Source: Linnemannia schmuckeri
Taxonomy: Eukaryota; Mortierellomycota; Mortierellomycetes; Mortierellales; Mortierellaceae
Assembly (NCBI GenBank): GCA_029449235.1
Contig: JANATG010000004.1
Span: 1,798,001 to 1,862,000, forward strand
Reading direction: 5' to 3'
DNA length: 64,000 bases
The notes under the pieces are model-generated. The model did no database searches and was not told the origin of the DNA. It worked only from the letters and a program-made list of their open reading frames with translations. Position 1 is the first letter of the stretch. Every line of letters starts with the position of its first letter. A program made the position numbers and the translations under genes. Below are positions 35,025 to 47,402 of the stretch, piece after piece.

Positions 35025-38000
35025 ATGAACATCAATGGATTGTTCGCTCATACCCTGACGGACTTGATTCGCGGCATCCGTCAGAACAAAAAGAATGAAC
35101 AGGGTTACATTGCTAAGGAAATTGCTGACATTCGACTGGAGCTCCGTCGTAACGACCCAGACCTCAAGGCACAGGCGATCGCCAAACTGACTTATGTAAG
35201 CCGGCATTAATACACACACACCACACACATACACGTCAATGGCATTCAGGAACCGTTGCATAGGGCAGCGAGCTGCCAATGGATAAGGAACATCATACCC
35301 GAATACTCATCGACGGCCATTTGTTACTTTTCTCTTGCCTTACATAGCTTCAAATGATGGGCTATGATATGTCGTGGGCTTCCTTCCATGTCGTCGAAGT
35401 CATGTCGTCGCCAAAGTTCCTGTACAAGGGAATCGGTTATCTGGGCGCCGTTCAGTCGTTCAACCAAGAGACGGATGTGCTCATGCTGACCACCAATCTC
35501 ATCAAGAAGGTATTGTGGTTTAATCGCGAAGCGGAGTACCGATTTTCGACCGACGACATATTCACATATACACAGTACAAAAGGGACTGCCTTACTCAAC
35601 TACAGTGTTGACAACATTTGCGTGATAAATGTGCACTCTAGGATCTTGCGTCTGCTAATGCAAGCGAAATTGGAATCGCCATCAACGGACTGTCACATAT
35701 CCTTACACCGGACCTTGCACGCGACCTCTGTGCGGATCTTGTCGCAATGCTGAACCACTCGCGACCCATTGTTCGTAAGAAGGTTCTCTTAGTCCTTTAC
35801 AAGGTCTTCCTCAAGTACCCCGAGGGTCTTCGCCTATCGTTCTCCCGGATGAAGGACCGCCTGGAGGATCCCGATCCTTGTAAGTATTTGCACTTTGTGA
35901 AGTGTTCGTCTTCTTCGGATCATCATCATGGGTCGTCTAAAATTGATGTGCTGCTAATATTCATACCCTCTTGTCTTTGGATAGCTGTTGTCTCCGCTGC
36001 CGTGAACGTTATTTGCGAGTTGGCCCGGAGGAACCCCAAAAACTATCTCTCTCTTGCGCCTCAGCTCTTCAAACTTCTAACAACCTCGTCCAATAACTGG
36101 ATGCTTATCAAGATTATCAAGTTGGTACGTTTACTGCATGCAACAGCTATGGAATGCATGTGAAGATTCCTAGATTCTGAATGCCTGCGCTAACCCCCGA
36201 GTCGTTGTGTTTAAGTTTGCGGCCTTGACACCTTACGAGCCTAGGTTGACAAAGAAATTGCTCCCACCCATCACGACCTTAATTCAAACAACGCCTGCCA
36301 TGTCGCTCTTGTACGAGTGTATCCACACGGTCATCGCAGGAGGAATGTTGGCCACAACAGGATCAGGAAGCAATGCTGAGAGTGCCAACATGCTCGCTGC
36401 CACCTGTGTCACCAAGCTCCGTACCTTCTTGGAGGACCCTGATCAGAACTGTACGAGTTTTGTATTTTTTTTTTGTTGTCGCTGCGATTGTTACATTTGT
36501 ATGAAATAATTAACCTTTATCTCCTTCCGTGTCAATAGTGAAGTACATTGGATTGCTGGCATTGACCAAGATCCTCCCAACGCATCCTCACCTTGTTGCG
36601 GAACACAAGGACATTATTCTCAAGTGTATCGACGACCCCGATATTTCGATCCGCATGAGGACACTGGATCTGATTGTGGGCATGGCGAACAAGAAGAACT
36701 TGACCGAGATTGTGAAGCGTCTCATCTCGCACTTGTTGCCCATCAACGAAAACGAGGTCACTACTTCCTCATTACTCAATAACGGGGCCGCTACAGCAGC
36801 TTTGATGGACCCATCCTACCGTGCCGACATTATCCGCAGAATCATCTTTATCTGCTCCCAAAACTCGTACGCCAACATTACCAACTTTGAGTGGTATCTT
36901 GCTGTCCTCTCTGACTTGACGAACATTGCTGGAGTGAACGTTGGAGAGTCGCTCATGCAGCAGTTTATGGATGTTGGTGTCCGTGTCAAGAGCGCGCGAT
37001 CCTATACCGTTCAACTGATGGTAAGCAACCTCGCTCATCTTATGTCATGTCATGATTCCAGTCGTTGTTGATAGTTTGAAATGTCAAGCTTAAATCTCTT
37101 TTTTTTTTTTTTTTTTTTGCTATTATGGAATTTAGATGCGCTTGTTGGCCGACAAGACGTTGACGGAGCCTACCCGTCCTGAGGACTCCAACTCTATGGT
37201 TCTCCTCGCTGCCGCTTGGTTGACGGGAGAATACTGCGCATTGCTCGAGAACCCCGAGACGGCCTTGGAGCTTTTGGCACAAAAGTCGACTTCAAAGCTG
37301 GATCCTGCTATTCAGGCGACCTACTTGCAGACCATGCTCAAGATCTTCGCCTATTGGATGAACAGTCTACAGTACTCATGGAACGAGGAGGCAAGGCAGT
37401 CTCTTGTCGAGATGGTTGATCTCCTTCGCGAGGGCATCAAGGACATGTTCAGCCGCAGCCCTGATCTGGAAGTACAGGAGAGAGCATCCAACATCGCTGT
37501 CATTTTGGACATTATCGCCGAGCATGTGCCCAGGACTCCACTCAAGATTGCCAACTCGATTTCGTTTTCACCCACCATGCCTAAGCCCCCAGCTGTCCTA
37601 GGATCCCTTTACCCCCTCTTTTTCAACCAGGAGCTCAACCCCGTTGCACCCAAGGCCCAGAAGAAGGTTCCCGTTCCCGAAGGCCTGGACTTGGATTCAT
37701 GGATCCACGAGCCCGTACCCGAGCAAGAACCCGAGTCTTCGGACGACGATGACTTTTTGAACGAGCGTCAGTCCCGTTGGGGCGAGGAGGCAGTGTCCGG
37801 AAAGTCAAAGAAGAAGGGCAAGAAGGGTCGCGACCAGGAGGATACCAAAGAGAGTGCCGAGGCCAAGGCAAGACGCAAGGCCGAGAGACGCGAGCGTCAG
37901 AAGCATGATCCCTACTACATTGGAGGAGGCAGCGACTCTCCCAAGAGCCAGAAGAAGAGCCAAGATGACTTGGATGTTGACTCGATCCCAATTGTTCAGT

Positions 38001-39592
38001 TGAGCATGGATGGCTTCGCCAAGCCCATTGTGATGCGCAAGAAGGACAAGTCTTCAAAGAAGAAATCCAAGAGACGCGAGCAGTCGCGGTCGCCACCAGT
38101 CATCCCTGTGGAGTTTGCGGTCGAGGAGATGCCTGAGGATGCTACATTGTCTGCGAGTGAGGACGAGAGCAGCAAGAAGGCACAGGGCCGTAGTGGATTC
38201 AGTGGATCAAACGGTCGAGGTATCTTGGATCAGGACGCCTCTGCCCTGCACGAGGTTGATCTGTCCGTCCCCGTTGGAGAGGATGAGCATCTTCCTCGCG
38301 CCAAGCCTTACATGAAGCCAGAGGAGGTTCGCCAGTATGAGGATGAGCTTGCTCAGCGCCGCCGCGTCGAAGCCTTGCAAGCCAAGAAGGATTCCAAGAA
38401 GTCCAAAAAGTCTAAGGAGTCAACGGGTGAGGGTGAGGGGGAAAAGAAGAAGAAGAAGAGCTCCAAGAAGTCGAAGGCCAAGGAGGAACCCCTGATTACT
38501 CTTGATGCCCCTGTGGTTGCAAAGTCTCCTACTCCAGAGAGACCCCGCTCCGTCGAGCCTCCAGCCCCTGTGGAGGCCGCTGCTGTTGCCAAGGAGCCCA
38601 AGTCCAAGAAGTCCAGCAAGTCTAGCTCTAAGTCCAAGAAAAGCTCTACTACTAAGAGCAGCACGACCTCCAAGAAGACTCCCAAGGCTCCTGTTATCGT
38701 TGCCTTCCCTGAGCGATCCAACGTAGAGCTCGCCCTCGACGACAACCTTGCCCTTGTAAGTTCTCTTTTTTGTTTGCACTTTTGTTTATAATTTGATTTT
38801 ATTTCGCGTCGCTAATGAAAAATATTCGACTTATTTTTCTAGACGTACGATATCGCGCTTGCCCAGATCAGTTTGGATGCTCCAACAGCACCGGGTTCTG
38901 AACCTGAGAGTGAGCCAACGGTGTCAATCCAGCTCAGGATGCATAATCGCAATTTGACACAGCCTATTTCATCAATTCGTGCGACTTTGGCGGATTCGTT
39001 CGACGTTCGTTTGGGCGGCGCTCAGGCCGGCGAGGACAGCGTAAGACTTTCGACATCGTCGATTGAACCCCAGGGTTCTGCTAGTATGACGATGGACTTG
39101 TTGATTCTGGGTCGCGTTCGGTACGAACTTCGGGTAATGGGCACATTGTACTACGAGGTCAATGGTCACGAGGAGTCGATCGAGTACAACTTTGCGGTGC
39201 CTCCTTCGAGCTTTATGCTGGCGATCCCCCGGTTGACGGGAGCAGATTTCTCCAAGATCTTGACAGAACAACTCGAGGCGTTTTCGGCGACTGGATCGGC
39301 GACGGTACAGTTGTCATCGGGCACGACGGGACAAGACGAAGTGTTTTGGGATGCGGTGGAGAAGATTACAAAGGAGGTGACACATACTCATGTGGTGGAG
39401 GTTGTTGACGGAGCGGCCAGTTTCTTTGGTCAGAGTTGGCAGGGATATCAGGTTGCGGGCCTGATCAAGGTGAACAAAGGGGCGGACACGGACGGAAGCG
39501 GATCGAAGACGATTGAGGTTGAGATGAAGTGTACGGACCAGACGTTTGTTGATGGCCTTGCGAAGGAGATTCTTGACGTGGAAGTGTACTAG
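35025..39592 (+). CDS. APL5: AP-3 adaptor complex delta subunit
   Basis: Large subunit of the AP-3 coat, which sorts cargo from Golgi/endosomes to the vacuole. Exons: 35025-35195, 35348-35509, 35642-35879, 35985-36124, 36216-36450, 36539-37020, 37136-38755, 38843-39592; 1265 aa. The N-terminus carries the delta-adaptin start (LTDLIRGIRQNKKNEQGYIAKE) and a HEAT-like adaptin trunk (LQMMGYDMSWASFHVVEVMSS, then LVAMLNHSRPIVRKKVLLVLYKVFLKYPEGL). A long hinge rich in Lys, Ser and acidic residues follows, with many KKSKK strings and the YIGGGSDSPKS region typical of AP-3 delta. The final exon encodes the beta-rich ear-like segment. The exon 6 donor and exon 7 acceptor flank a T20 tract. No lesion was seen. 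Confidence 0.95.
37099..37118. repeat. Poly(T) run, 20 nt, in an AP-3 delta intron
   Basis: Long T tract 17 nt upstream of the exon 7 acceptor at 37135. It is probably part of the polypyrimidine region of this intron. Confidence 0.9.
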
Positions 39593-40165
39593 TTAGTGTT
39601 GTTAAGCCATTAAAAAGCAAGAAGAAGAAAAGAAAGGAAGGGGTTGAAAGTAAGAAGAAGCTAGTGGGGCATGGACCATGAGAGAAGGACGATAAAATGA
39701 CCATTACATGCATATATATGTATATGCTGATCAGAAGGACAGCCACAACACACGTAGCATATCAACATCTAAAGCGCACTAGTGAGACTGAATTGATTGG
39801 ATGTGGTGTGGGTGTGCATGATCTTGTCGTCGTTCATTGTTCCTTTTCTTTCCCTCTCCTCGGACCCATGCCCGCGATTGTGTGTCTGAAATCAACACGT
39901 TTGTTTCCCACCCTTCGGGAGTAGACTCGTCGGTCGCATTACTTTTTTATCACTTTTTCTGTTCTCTTTTCCTCTTTCTCTTTCAGTTTTCGTTTTTCAT
40001 TTCTTCTTTTTTTTTTTTTCTTCCCACACCTCACTCCGAGTCTCTTACGCCACCACCCTCACCACTTTCCCTCTCATCCTTACTCTCACTTCGCTCCTCG
40101 CCTCATTACACATCCCTCGCTCCCTCATTCAAGAAACATAAAACAAAAGAAAAAGCAAAGCGACA
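39593..40165. other. Spacer AP-3 delta / pyruvate kinase
   Basis: 573 bp. The last 250 bp before the pyruvate kinase ATG are almost pure C/T (39930-40130), a usual feature of strongly expressed fungal glycolytic promoters and leaders. No additional gene. Confidence 0.6.
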
Positions 40166-42643
40166 ATGAACAACTTCAACGACGACTCTATCAAGAACAA
40201 TCTCGAGTGGGTCTCGAACCTGTCCATCGACGTCGAGCCAAATGCAATCCGCAAATCGTCCATTATCTGCACCATCGGTAATACCTGCTTGCCTGATTGT
40301 CTTTTATCTTTTTTTTTGCTTTTGAAGGGCCGCCCATCGGTGTACGGTACTGTACACCGAAACCCTCATGCATGTACGCTTTTCATTGATCCATCATATT
40401 ATTATCGGTGATGTTTGCACACAGGTCCAAACACCAACAAGGTCGATATGATTACCGCGCTCCGTCGCGAAGGAATGAACATTGTTCGCATGGTAAGTAA
40501 AAGAAAACACTCCTCAACTCGAGTCCGCCTTCTTTTCGGCCAAAGGCAGCAAAAGGCAGCGAATGAAGACAGTGCGTTACCCCAGACCCCATCATTTTGT
40601 TGTCGCATAAATAGCGACGAAACCTAACATTCGCGAATATGGTCAAAGCATTTGTGCATTGTTGTTGTTGTTATTCACTTTCCGCCCTCTCTTGATAACA
40701 CTCGCCCTTGCTGCATTGCTGCTTTGCTATATAGAACTTCAGTCACGGTACGTACGAGTACCACAAATCGGTCATCGACAATACTCGCCAGAGTTACAAG
40801 GAGGACTCTGGCAGACCTGTTGCCATTGCGCTCGACACTAAAGGTCCAGAGATCCGCACTGGACTGATGGCTGGCGGAACAGATGTGCCCTTTACTGCTG
40901 GTCACAAAATGACTTTTACGACAGATGAACGGTATGCAGAGGCATGTACGAAGGAGGTCCTTTACATCGACTACAAGAACATCACCAAGGTGCTGACACC
41001 CGGCAAGATCATCTATATCGACGATGGTGTCATGTCGTTCAAGGTCCTCGAGGTCAACGATGTCGACTTGCAGGTCGTGGCTCTAAACAACGGCAAGCTC
41101 TCGTCCAAGAAGGGCGTTAACTTGCCTAAGACCAACGTTGATCTCCCGGCGCTGTCGGAGAAGGACAAGCATGACCTCAAGTTTGGAGTTGAGCAGAACG
41201 TGGACATGATTTTCGCGTCGTTCATTCGAAGTGGCGAGGATGTCCGAGAGATTCGCCGCGTCTTGGGAGATGCCGGAAAGCATATCAAGATTATTTCGAA
41301 AATCGAGAATCATCAGGTACATCGTACGCAGCAATATGGACTAGTCCTTCCCTCCGAAATGGGGAAGAATGCTCTCCTTTCTCTCTTTTTTTTTCTCACA
41401 AAACTCAAACGAGAGCAAATGTGATGTGTGATGTCGTGTTCGCCTCCTTCCTTAATGCGGCTAAAACCTGCATCCGACAATCTACATCACTCTTTGGCAT
41501 CTTTTTGTGTTCGGGACACACATATCGGATTAGCGCCCTATTTTTTTCTCTCTCTATTCTTCCATCTCCCTCTTTTTCACCTCCTTTCGAAATTGATGTT
41601 TAAGCATCTCTATCTTGCACAAGTCATTCACCCCACAACCTCACCAACCCGCTATCGATTTAGGGTGTCCAAAACTTTGACGATATCTTGGTCGAGACTG
41701 ACGGTATTATGGTCGCCCGTGGTGATCTTGGCATTGAGATTCCTTGCTCGACCGTCTTCCTGGCCCAAAAGATGATGATCGCAAAGTGCAACGTTGCAGG
41801 CAAGCCTGTCATCTGCGCCACCCAGATGCTCGAGTCCATGACAGTAAGTGAGAAACAACAACACTGGACATCATAGAGCGGGTAAATTTTCGAAGCCTTG
41901 TTGACATGCTCACGACTTCATTTTGTATTGTTTGTCCATCAAGTACAACCCTAGACCTACTCGTGCAGAGGTGTCGGATGTGGCTAATGCCATCTTGGAC
42001 GGTGCAGACTGTGTCATGTTGTCCGGAGAGACGGCGAAGGGAAGCTATCCTCTGGAGGCTGTGAGAACCATGCACGAGACCTGCGTCCTGGCCGAGTCCG
42101 CAATCTGCTACCCACCACTCTTCAACGAGCTCCGTGATTTGACGCCCAGACCCACTAAGACCACCGAGACTGTGGCCTCCTCGGCCGTTTCGGCAGCACA
42201 CGAACAGGCCGCTGGCGCCATTATTGTGTTGACGACCAGTGGAACGACCGCGCGCATGGTCAGCAAGTACCGTCCCAAGTGCCCCATCATTTGCTTGACC
42301 CGCAACGCGTCGACCGCACGACAGGTCCACTTGCACCGCGGATGCTATCCATTCCACTACAGCATTGAGCGTGGTGCCGACTGGCAAGAAGACGTCGGTA
42401 CGTTTATTTCTGTTTTTACGGAGGTATGTCATGAAAATACATTTATTCGACTGTAGTGATGACATGATTTCTAATCCCTTTTTTTTTCTTGCATCAATTA
42501 TTGTAGACGCTCGTTTACGTTACGGTATGGAGGAAGGTATTAAGGCTGGCTTGCTCAAAAAGGGTGATGTTGTGGTGATGATCCAGGGCTGGAAGGGCGG
42601 TTTGGGCAACACCAACACTCTTCGTGTTCTCCATGCCGAGTAA
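40166..42643 (+). CDS. Pyruvate kinase
   Basis: Last step of glycolysis: phosphoenolpyruvate plus ADP gives pyruvate plus ATP. Six exons: 40166-40277, 40425-40492, 40735-41316, 41664-41843, 41944-42397, 42507-42643; 510 aa, the normal length. Seen in order: SSIICTIGPNTNK, the phosphate/K+ motif NFSHG, LDTKGPEIRTG, the B domain, the catalytic Lys in IISKIENHQG, the Mg-binding VETDGIMVARGDLGIE, and CATQMLESMT then NPRPTRAEVSDVANAILDG. The C-terminal allosteric domain has TTSGTTARMVSKYRP, the phospho-ligand loop. It ends GGLGNTNTLRVLHAE. All splice junctions are canonical and in phase. Confidence 0.97.
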
Positions 42644-43353
42644 GGAGATGTCCGTTGGATCCCCTCTTTACACTCACACGGGCTTCGATCAAATTCTTTC
42701 ACAGAGATAACAATCTTCGCAAATTGCAAATAGCATCTCTCTAGCCCAAAAGCTCATATTAAAAACATTGATTACACGAATGCATACTACGAAGAAAGGA
42801 TACGCCAGGCACGTCAAAAAACGGCATAGTTGGCAATTTTAAAAAAGGAAGAAACATGTGGGTAGGACAGGAGTTTGTGTTGCATGATTTGGTCAGAGAC
42901 CTGCATGCATAACGCTGGGCTCCCGATTTGGCGCGTTCTTGACTTATCTGCTCCATTCCTTCCTTCCTTTTTCTCCGCTTGCATATACACTTCACAGCAC
43001 CTCCCCTCGCTTGTTCCCGTAAGAACGAACGACTTTTTGTTATTTTCTTGTCCTGTTGTACTTTGTTCCTCCGGAAGAGTGTGCCGTGGTCGGCAGTCTA
43101 CTTTTCCTTTCTTGAACTGTAAAAACGAACGAAGGGGAAGAACGTCGAACATTTTTTGCAGTATCTTCTGAATGTTGTCAGAACCTTAACCATAGCCCCT
43201 ATTCATTTATTCACTATCACACACCGCCGCAAGCAGGTAAACAAAAACAATTAGAAACGGTGCCATGGAGAAAAATAACGTGAGTTTCATGTAAGAAACA
43301 CCACGCTGTTCTCAAAGGGATTTTCAATTACTCTTTATTTTTCATTTTTTTTA
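42644..43353. other. Spacer downstream of pyruvate kinase
   Basis: About 710 bp containing the pyruvate kinase 3' flank. The 5' exons expected for the orphan hydrolase fragment that follows are absent: no SxxK or YxN block was found here on the plus strand. Confidence 0.65.
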
Positions 43354-44120
43354 GACCCACGTCCCCTGAATTTACGGGACAAACACGCTGCTCACTCTAA
43401 TTTCTTCATTCTTTTTGCTTACTCTTGTGTAGCGGGAGGATACCCGGGTTTTAGTGCAAACCTGTCACTCTTTCCCGACCACGACCTGATCATCGCTCAG
43501 CTCACAAACATCCACCCCACAAAACTCACTCCCTACAACAATTTCTTCATCGCTGACAAAGTCCTTAACCTCCCCGTGTACACTACCCACCATGACTGGC
43601 TATTCGACAAGTCCGTGAAGAAGACCGCCAAGATGTATGAGGACCTTGAGGAGGGTCGAGAGGGGAAGAACTCGCCGGTTCGGACTGAGGGAACGGTGTC
43701 GGTGCTTCCGCGTGAGGAGATGGTGGGTCAGTTTGCGAACCCGCTCTATGGGATCGTCACCATCATCTCCATTTCCCAGTCTAAGGAAAAGGAGGGAAAG
43801 GATGAGGGATTAGAGTTTAGGTACAACGAGTACAGGAGCAAGGTGGAGCACTACCACTATGAAACGTTCAAGACCGTATTGGTGGATTTAGGTGCCACTG
43901 AGGCGAGGTTGGTTAGTTTTGAGACAGGGAGCGATGGACATGTCTCTGGGCTGAGCATCAATTTCGAGCCTGACTTGGTTCGATTTGTCAAAGTCAAAAC
44001 GTCTGTTGAGGCTACCGCCACTGTTGCTGAGAAGGAGGAGTAGAAGAGGTAATGGCAGCAGTGGGTTGTTGTGGGACGAGTAGAAATGATAGAATACAAG
44101 CAGAAAGTTCTATTAGCAAA
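43354..44120 (+). pseudogene. Orphan last exon of an S12/beta-lactamase-like hydrolase (copy D)
   Basis: Truncated copy. It begins inside an intron (43354-43432), continues through the acceptor GTGTAG into an open last exon (43433-44043, stop TAG), and ends with a short 3' flank. The encoded part starts at the HxGG box side (GGYPGFSANLSLFPDHDLIIAQ) and ends with the DUF3471-type C-terminal domain (VEHYHYETFKTV). The first three exons, with the catalytic Ser/Lys and Tyr, are missing. The segment is nearly identical to 51301-52060 (offset 7940): six mismatches by eye in about 760 bp, four of them coding and giving three amino-acid changes (K/G, M/I, G/D). The intron part is kept, so this arose by DNA duplication, not reverse transcription. 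Confidence 0.85.
43361..44120 (+). repeat. Direct repeat, left copy (760 bp)
   Basis: Pairs with 51301-52060 in the same orientation. Similarity stops just after the motif cagaaagtt[c/t]tattagc[a/g]aa; on the left end it fades at the T run and ttagac in the intron. The two copies flank hydrolase genes A and B. Confidence 0.92.
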
Positions 44121-44141
44121 AGGAATGACAAGACGAAGCCA

Positions 44142-44172
<31 letters not shown>

Positions 44173-44979
44173 GAGGAGGGAGTGTACGGGCACCCAAAAA
44201 TTTTAATACATAAAATGGCAGGCATGAATTCAGACTTTGGCTTCTATATCATGTATCAACTCAGGAACAAGGACCTCAGGCACAATTATGAGGAATAAAA
44301 CATCATACGCTTCCATCCCTCACAAACACACGCTCTTTCTCTCTCTCTCACACACTCTTTCTCTGCCGTTTGGCTGCCATACATTATTCGTATACGGCTG
44401 ATTAAGGATACTGCTACGCGCCTATTGCCCTCTTGAATCGAAGAAAGAAGGTGCAATTTACTCATGGAGACGTGGTTGTCGACTTTATGCACCTTTGCCC
44501 TAGTGCCTCCCCATCCACTTAAGCCGTGTAATAGCTTCATAATTAACAAATAGTCGTAACTACAATGGCTAATTAGTCAACAGGGTAATAGGAAGGGCAG
44601 TGCAAAAGCACTTAAGACAACAGACTTGGCATTGATGAATTAAAAAGGATCAGCGACCATGGGCGTATTCAGATCTTGATTCGGGCTGTTTGCAGATGGA
44701 TGTCTGATTGGAGCGTTTATTTGTTTTGCTCTTGGCATGCCGCACCAATATCTTTAAGAATGTTATTCACACGGAGCAAAGACTGACAGAGAGAGAGAAA
44801 GTGATGGATAAATCAAACGACCGAGAAAGTTCTCATTTAGAATGCACTCACTCTCTCGCGGGTGCACCGTAGCGCATATTTAAAAGGGCTGTCGTTTCCA
44901 TAAAGCACACCCCTCAAAAGCGCAATCACCAATTTTCAATATAGCCACTCTTTTCCACCAAACATCGACAGAAAAAAAA
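44121..44979. other. Spacer D fragment / hydrolase A
   Basis: About 860 bp. It contains a 28-nt A run (44141-44168), a CT-rich block near 44330-44365 and the promoter of copy A with TATTTAAAAG at 44877-44886, about 95 bp before the ATG. No other gene was seen. Confidence 0.6.
44141..44168. repeat. Poly(A) run, 28 nt, at the end of the D duplication
   Basis: Lies just beyond the point where the duplicated segment loses similarity. The right copy has only interrupted A tracts (52078-52099) at the same place. Confidence 0.9.
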
Positions 44980-46892
44980 ATGCAGCTACGAGCAGAAGCA
45001 ACAGCAACGCCATCATCTCCCACACTTACAACAATCAAAGATACCCTTCCAGCAGATTTAGGCTCTATCCTAGAGGAAGCGAGGATAAAGAACTGTATCC
45101 AAGGAATGGCTGTCGCTATCCTCTACAAGGGCGAGCTCATCTTTGCTGGAGGTTTTGGAAAGCGTAATGATGAGGATCCCTTCACCAAAGATGAACGTTT
45201 CCTTTCTATGGCTTGTCTGTATTCGCTCTTCTTTTTAGGTGCAAAATGTTGATGTATGTCATTTTCTTCCCCCTCTAAAGCACCCAAAAGACTGCTGACT
45301 CTCATTTCCTTCTTGTTGGCTAATAGACGCTGATGCCTATTGGGTCCGTGACAAAATCTTTCACAGCCATAGCCATTGGAGAATTGGTCGTCGAAGGCAA
45401 GATGGACTGGGACACCACTCCTGTCAACACGTACCTTTCCGAGTTCGAGCTCAAGGATCCCGTTCTCACTTCTCAGTTGACCTTGGTCGATCTCCTTTCT
45501 CACCGTACCGTAATATCTCTACTTCGTGTTCATCTTACTCCAATAGAAAAAAATGCAAGAGTCATAAGAGACATGAAAATCTGTCAAACTAAATACAATT
45601 TTTCCCCTACCTCTATATGAAATAGAACCTTCCGAGTGTATTTTTGCGATGGTTCAAATCCAAGGAGAGCAGAGTTGAGCTGATCAAGTACCTAAAGTAC
45701 GCCGACCAGTCCTCCAAACTCACTTCGAACTTGAACTACAGCAATACCATGTATGCGGTCGCAGGAGAAGCAGGTGCTAGGGTCGCCGGTGTGTCATATG
45801 AGGAATTGGTCAAGACCAAGGTCTTTGAGCCGTTGGGTTTGAATAACACCGGATTCTCTCAATCGGCGCTGAAACAGTTCGCGAACTATGCTTTGCCCTA
45901 TGATGCCGTCTCGTTCGAGGACGCCAAAAAGGGCAACTTCTTTCGCGGAGAACTGGATGAAGACTACCTGACGGACGCTCCCGCTGGCGACATCTACTCG
46001 AATGTGTTGGATCTTGCACGTTATGGTTGGGCCGTGCTAACGCTCGGAGAAGTGGATGGGAAGCAAGTGCTGAGCAAGGAGAGCCTTGCGGAGACGTGGA
46101 CAGGACGAACCTTCTCGCGTGCGACTAGACGGTCACCCGATTTTGCGCCCATTCAGGGGTACAGTTTGGGATGGGCTATCGATACCTACAAGGGTCATGC
46201 CAAGTACAGCCATAATAAGTGCGCAGTTACTTTTTTTTTCTAACTGTATTCCTAAACGTTTTTTTTTATATGGCGACACTGCTAACAAGTATCTTTTTTT
46301 TCTTCTTGTTCTACACATGATACTAGACGGACTTATCTCTGGATACAACTCAGCACTTGACATTTACCCAGATTTGGACTTGATAGTCGCCATGCAGGCG
46401 AACGTGAACAAGACAGCCCTCACTGAAAACTTGTCTTATTACATCCTGGACGAACTCCTGGACCTGCGTAGGACCCAGGATTGGCTGTTTGGCGTGTCAC
46501 CCACCAAGACAGAAAGGGCCTACACCATGTCCGATATAGCCATCAGGGGTCAGTTTCCCGAGAAGATCGCGAACCGACCTCCTGCTCATTCCCTGAAAGA
46601 GTACGCTGGCGAATACACCAATCTTGCCCAGGGAGATATCTCGATCGTCTATCACGAAGTCGAGGATGCGTTGTTCTTCAGACACTCCGCATTTGATAGC
46701 AGGATGGAGCATCACCATTTCGAGTTGTTCACGGTTGTGCTGAAGATGTTTACGTTTGGAGATGCGATGGGTGTCAAGTTTGAAACGGGTGCTGATGGCA
46801 AGGTTGGAGCCTTTACGTTGGTTGAACCTGGGTACAGGGACACTGTTTTTGAGAGGAAAGTTGTCTCCGCGAATTTCGACACGGAGGGGTAA
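44980..46892 (+). CDS. Serine hydrolase, beta-lactamase/peptidase S12 type, copy A (two defective donors)
   Basis: Homologue of copy B with the same four-exon layout: 44980-45192, 45327-45509, 45626-46214, 46327-46892, which would give 516 aa. All exons are open. The SxxK motif is Ser78-Lys81 (IGSVTK), then YSN in LNYSNTMYAVAGE, an HNG box over the last junction, and the DUF3471-like C-terminal domain (MEHHHFELFTVV). However, the intron 1 donor position reads GAT|GAACGT where B has GAC|GTATGA, and the intron 3 donor reads CATA|ATAAGTG where B has CACG|GTAAGTG. No alternative nearby GT keeps the frame. It is either a very young pseudogene or a gene relying on non-canonical splicing. Enzyme class is known from the fold; the natural substrate is not. 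Confidence 0.65.
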
Positions 46893-47402
46893 AAAGCAGG
46901 GGGTAGGAGTGGATACTCGTTCATTCTTTTGAAGTCTGAACAAAAAATAAATGCGAAAGTCATTACGATAAGACTTGGCATTCGTGGATTAAGAGTCAAG
47001 CAAGGGCATATCCATATCTTGGTTTAGACCACTGATCTTACTGGAGCCTTCGTTTTCTTTTCCCACTCTTGACATGTCCTACCGACCGCTTCGACAATTA
47101 CATACAGATACACATGGAAAGCAACGAATACAACTGGAAAATAGACTAAGAGTGAGAGAGACGGAGTTGCTCACAACGCACTTTCTCTCACGGTCTGCGG
47201 CTGCGCTACCACACTTACACATGGAAAGCAACGGATACAACTGGAAAATAGACTAAGAGTGAGAGAGACGGAGTTGCTCACGACGCACTTTCTCTCACGG
47301 TCTGCGGCTGCGCTACCACACTTACACATATAAAAAGAGCTCTTGTCCCATCTGTCAACTAAACATCAATACTCAGTCTCCCTTCCAAACCATTTACAAA
47401 AA
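46893..47402. promoter_or_regulatory. Promoter region of hydrolase B with duplicated block
   Basis: 510 bp between A and B. It contains a 107-bp tandem duplication ending at a TATA box (TATAAAAA, 47329-47336), which lies 67 bp before the ATG of B at 47403. No gene lies in between. Confidence 0.75.
47114..47327 (+). repeat. Two tandem copies of a 107-bp block upstream of hydrolase B
   Basis: Unit 1 is 47114-47220 and unit 2 is 47221-47327; they differ at two positions seen by eye. Each contains GTGAGAGA (unit 1: 47152-47159) and its reverse complement TCTCTCAC (47184-47191), a 40-bp inverted-repeat element. The second unit ends directly against the TATA box of copy B. Confidence 0.93.

Noticed and set aside
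41809..42465. Minus-strand open frame of 218 codons over pyruvate kinase
   Set aside because: Antisense to conserved kinase exons; no domain recognised.
43354..44168. Fragment D followed by a long A run, suggesting a processed retrocopy
   Set aside because: The last part of an intron and its acceptor are retained and the homology continues into 3' flank shared with copy C, so it is a DNA-level duplication. The A run lies beyond the homology.
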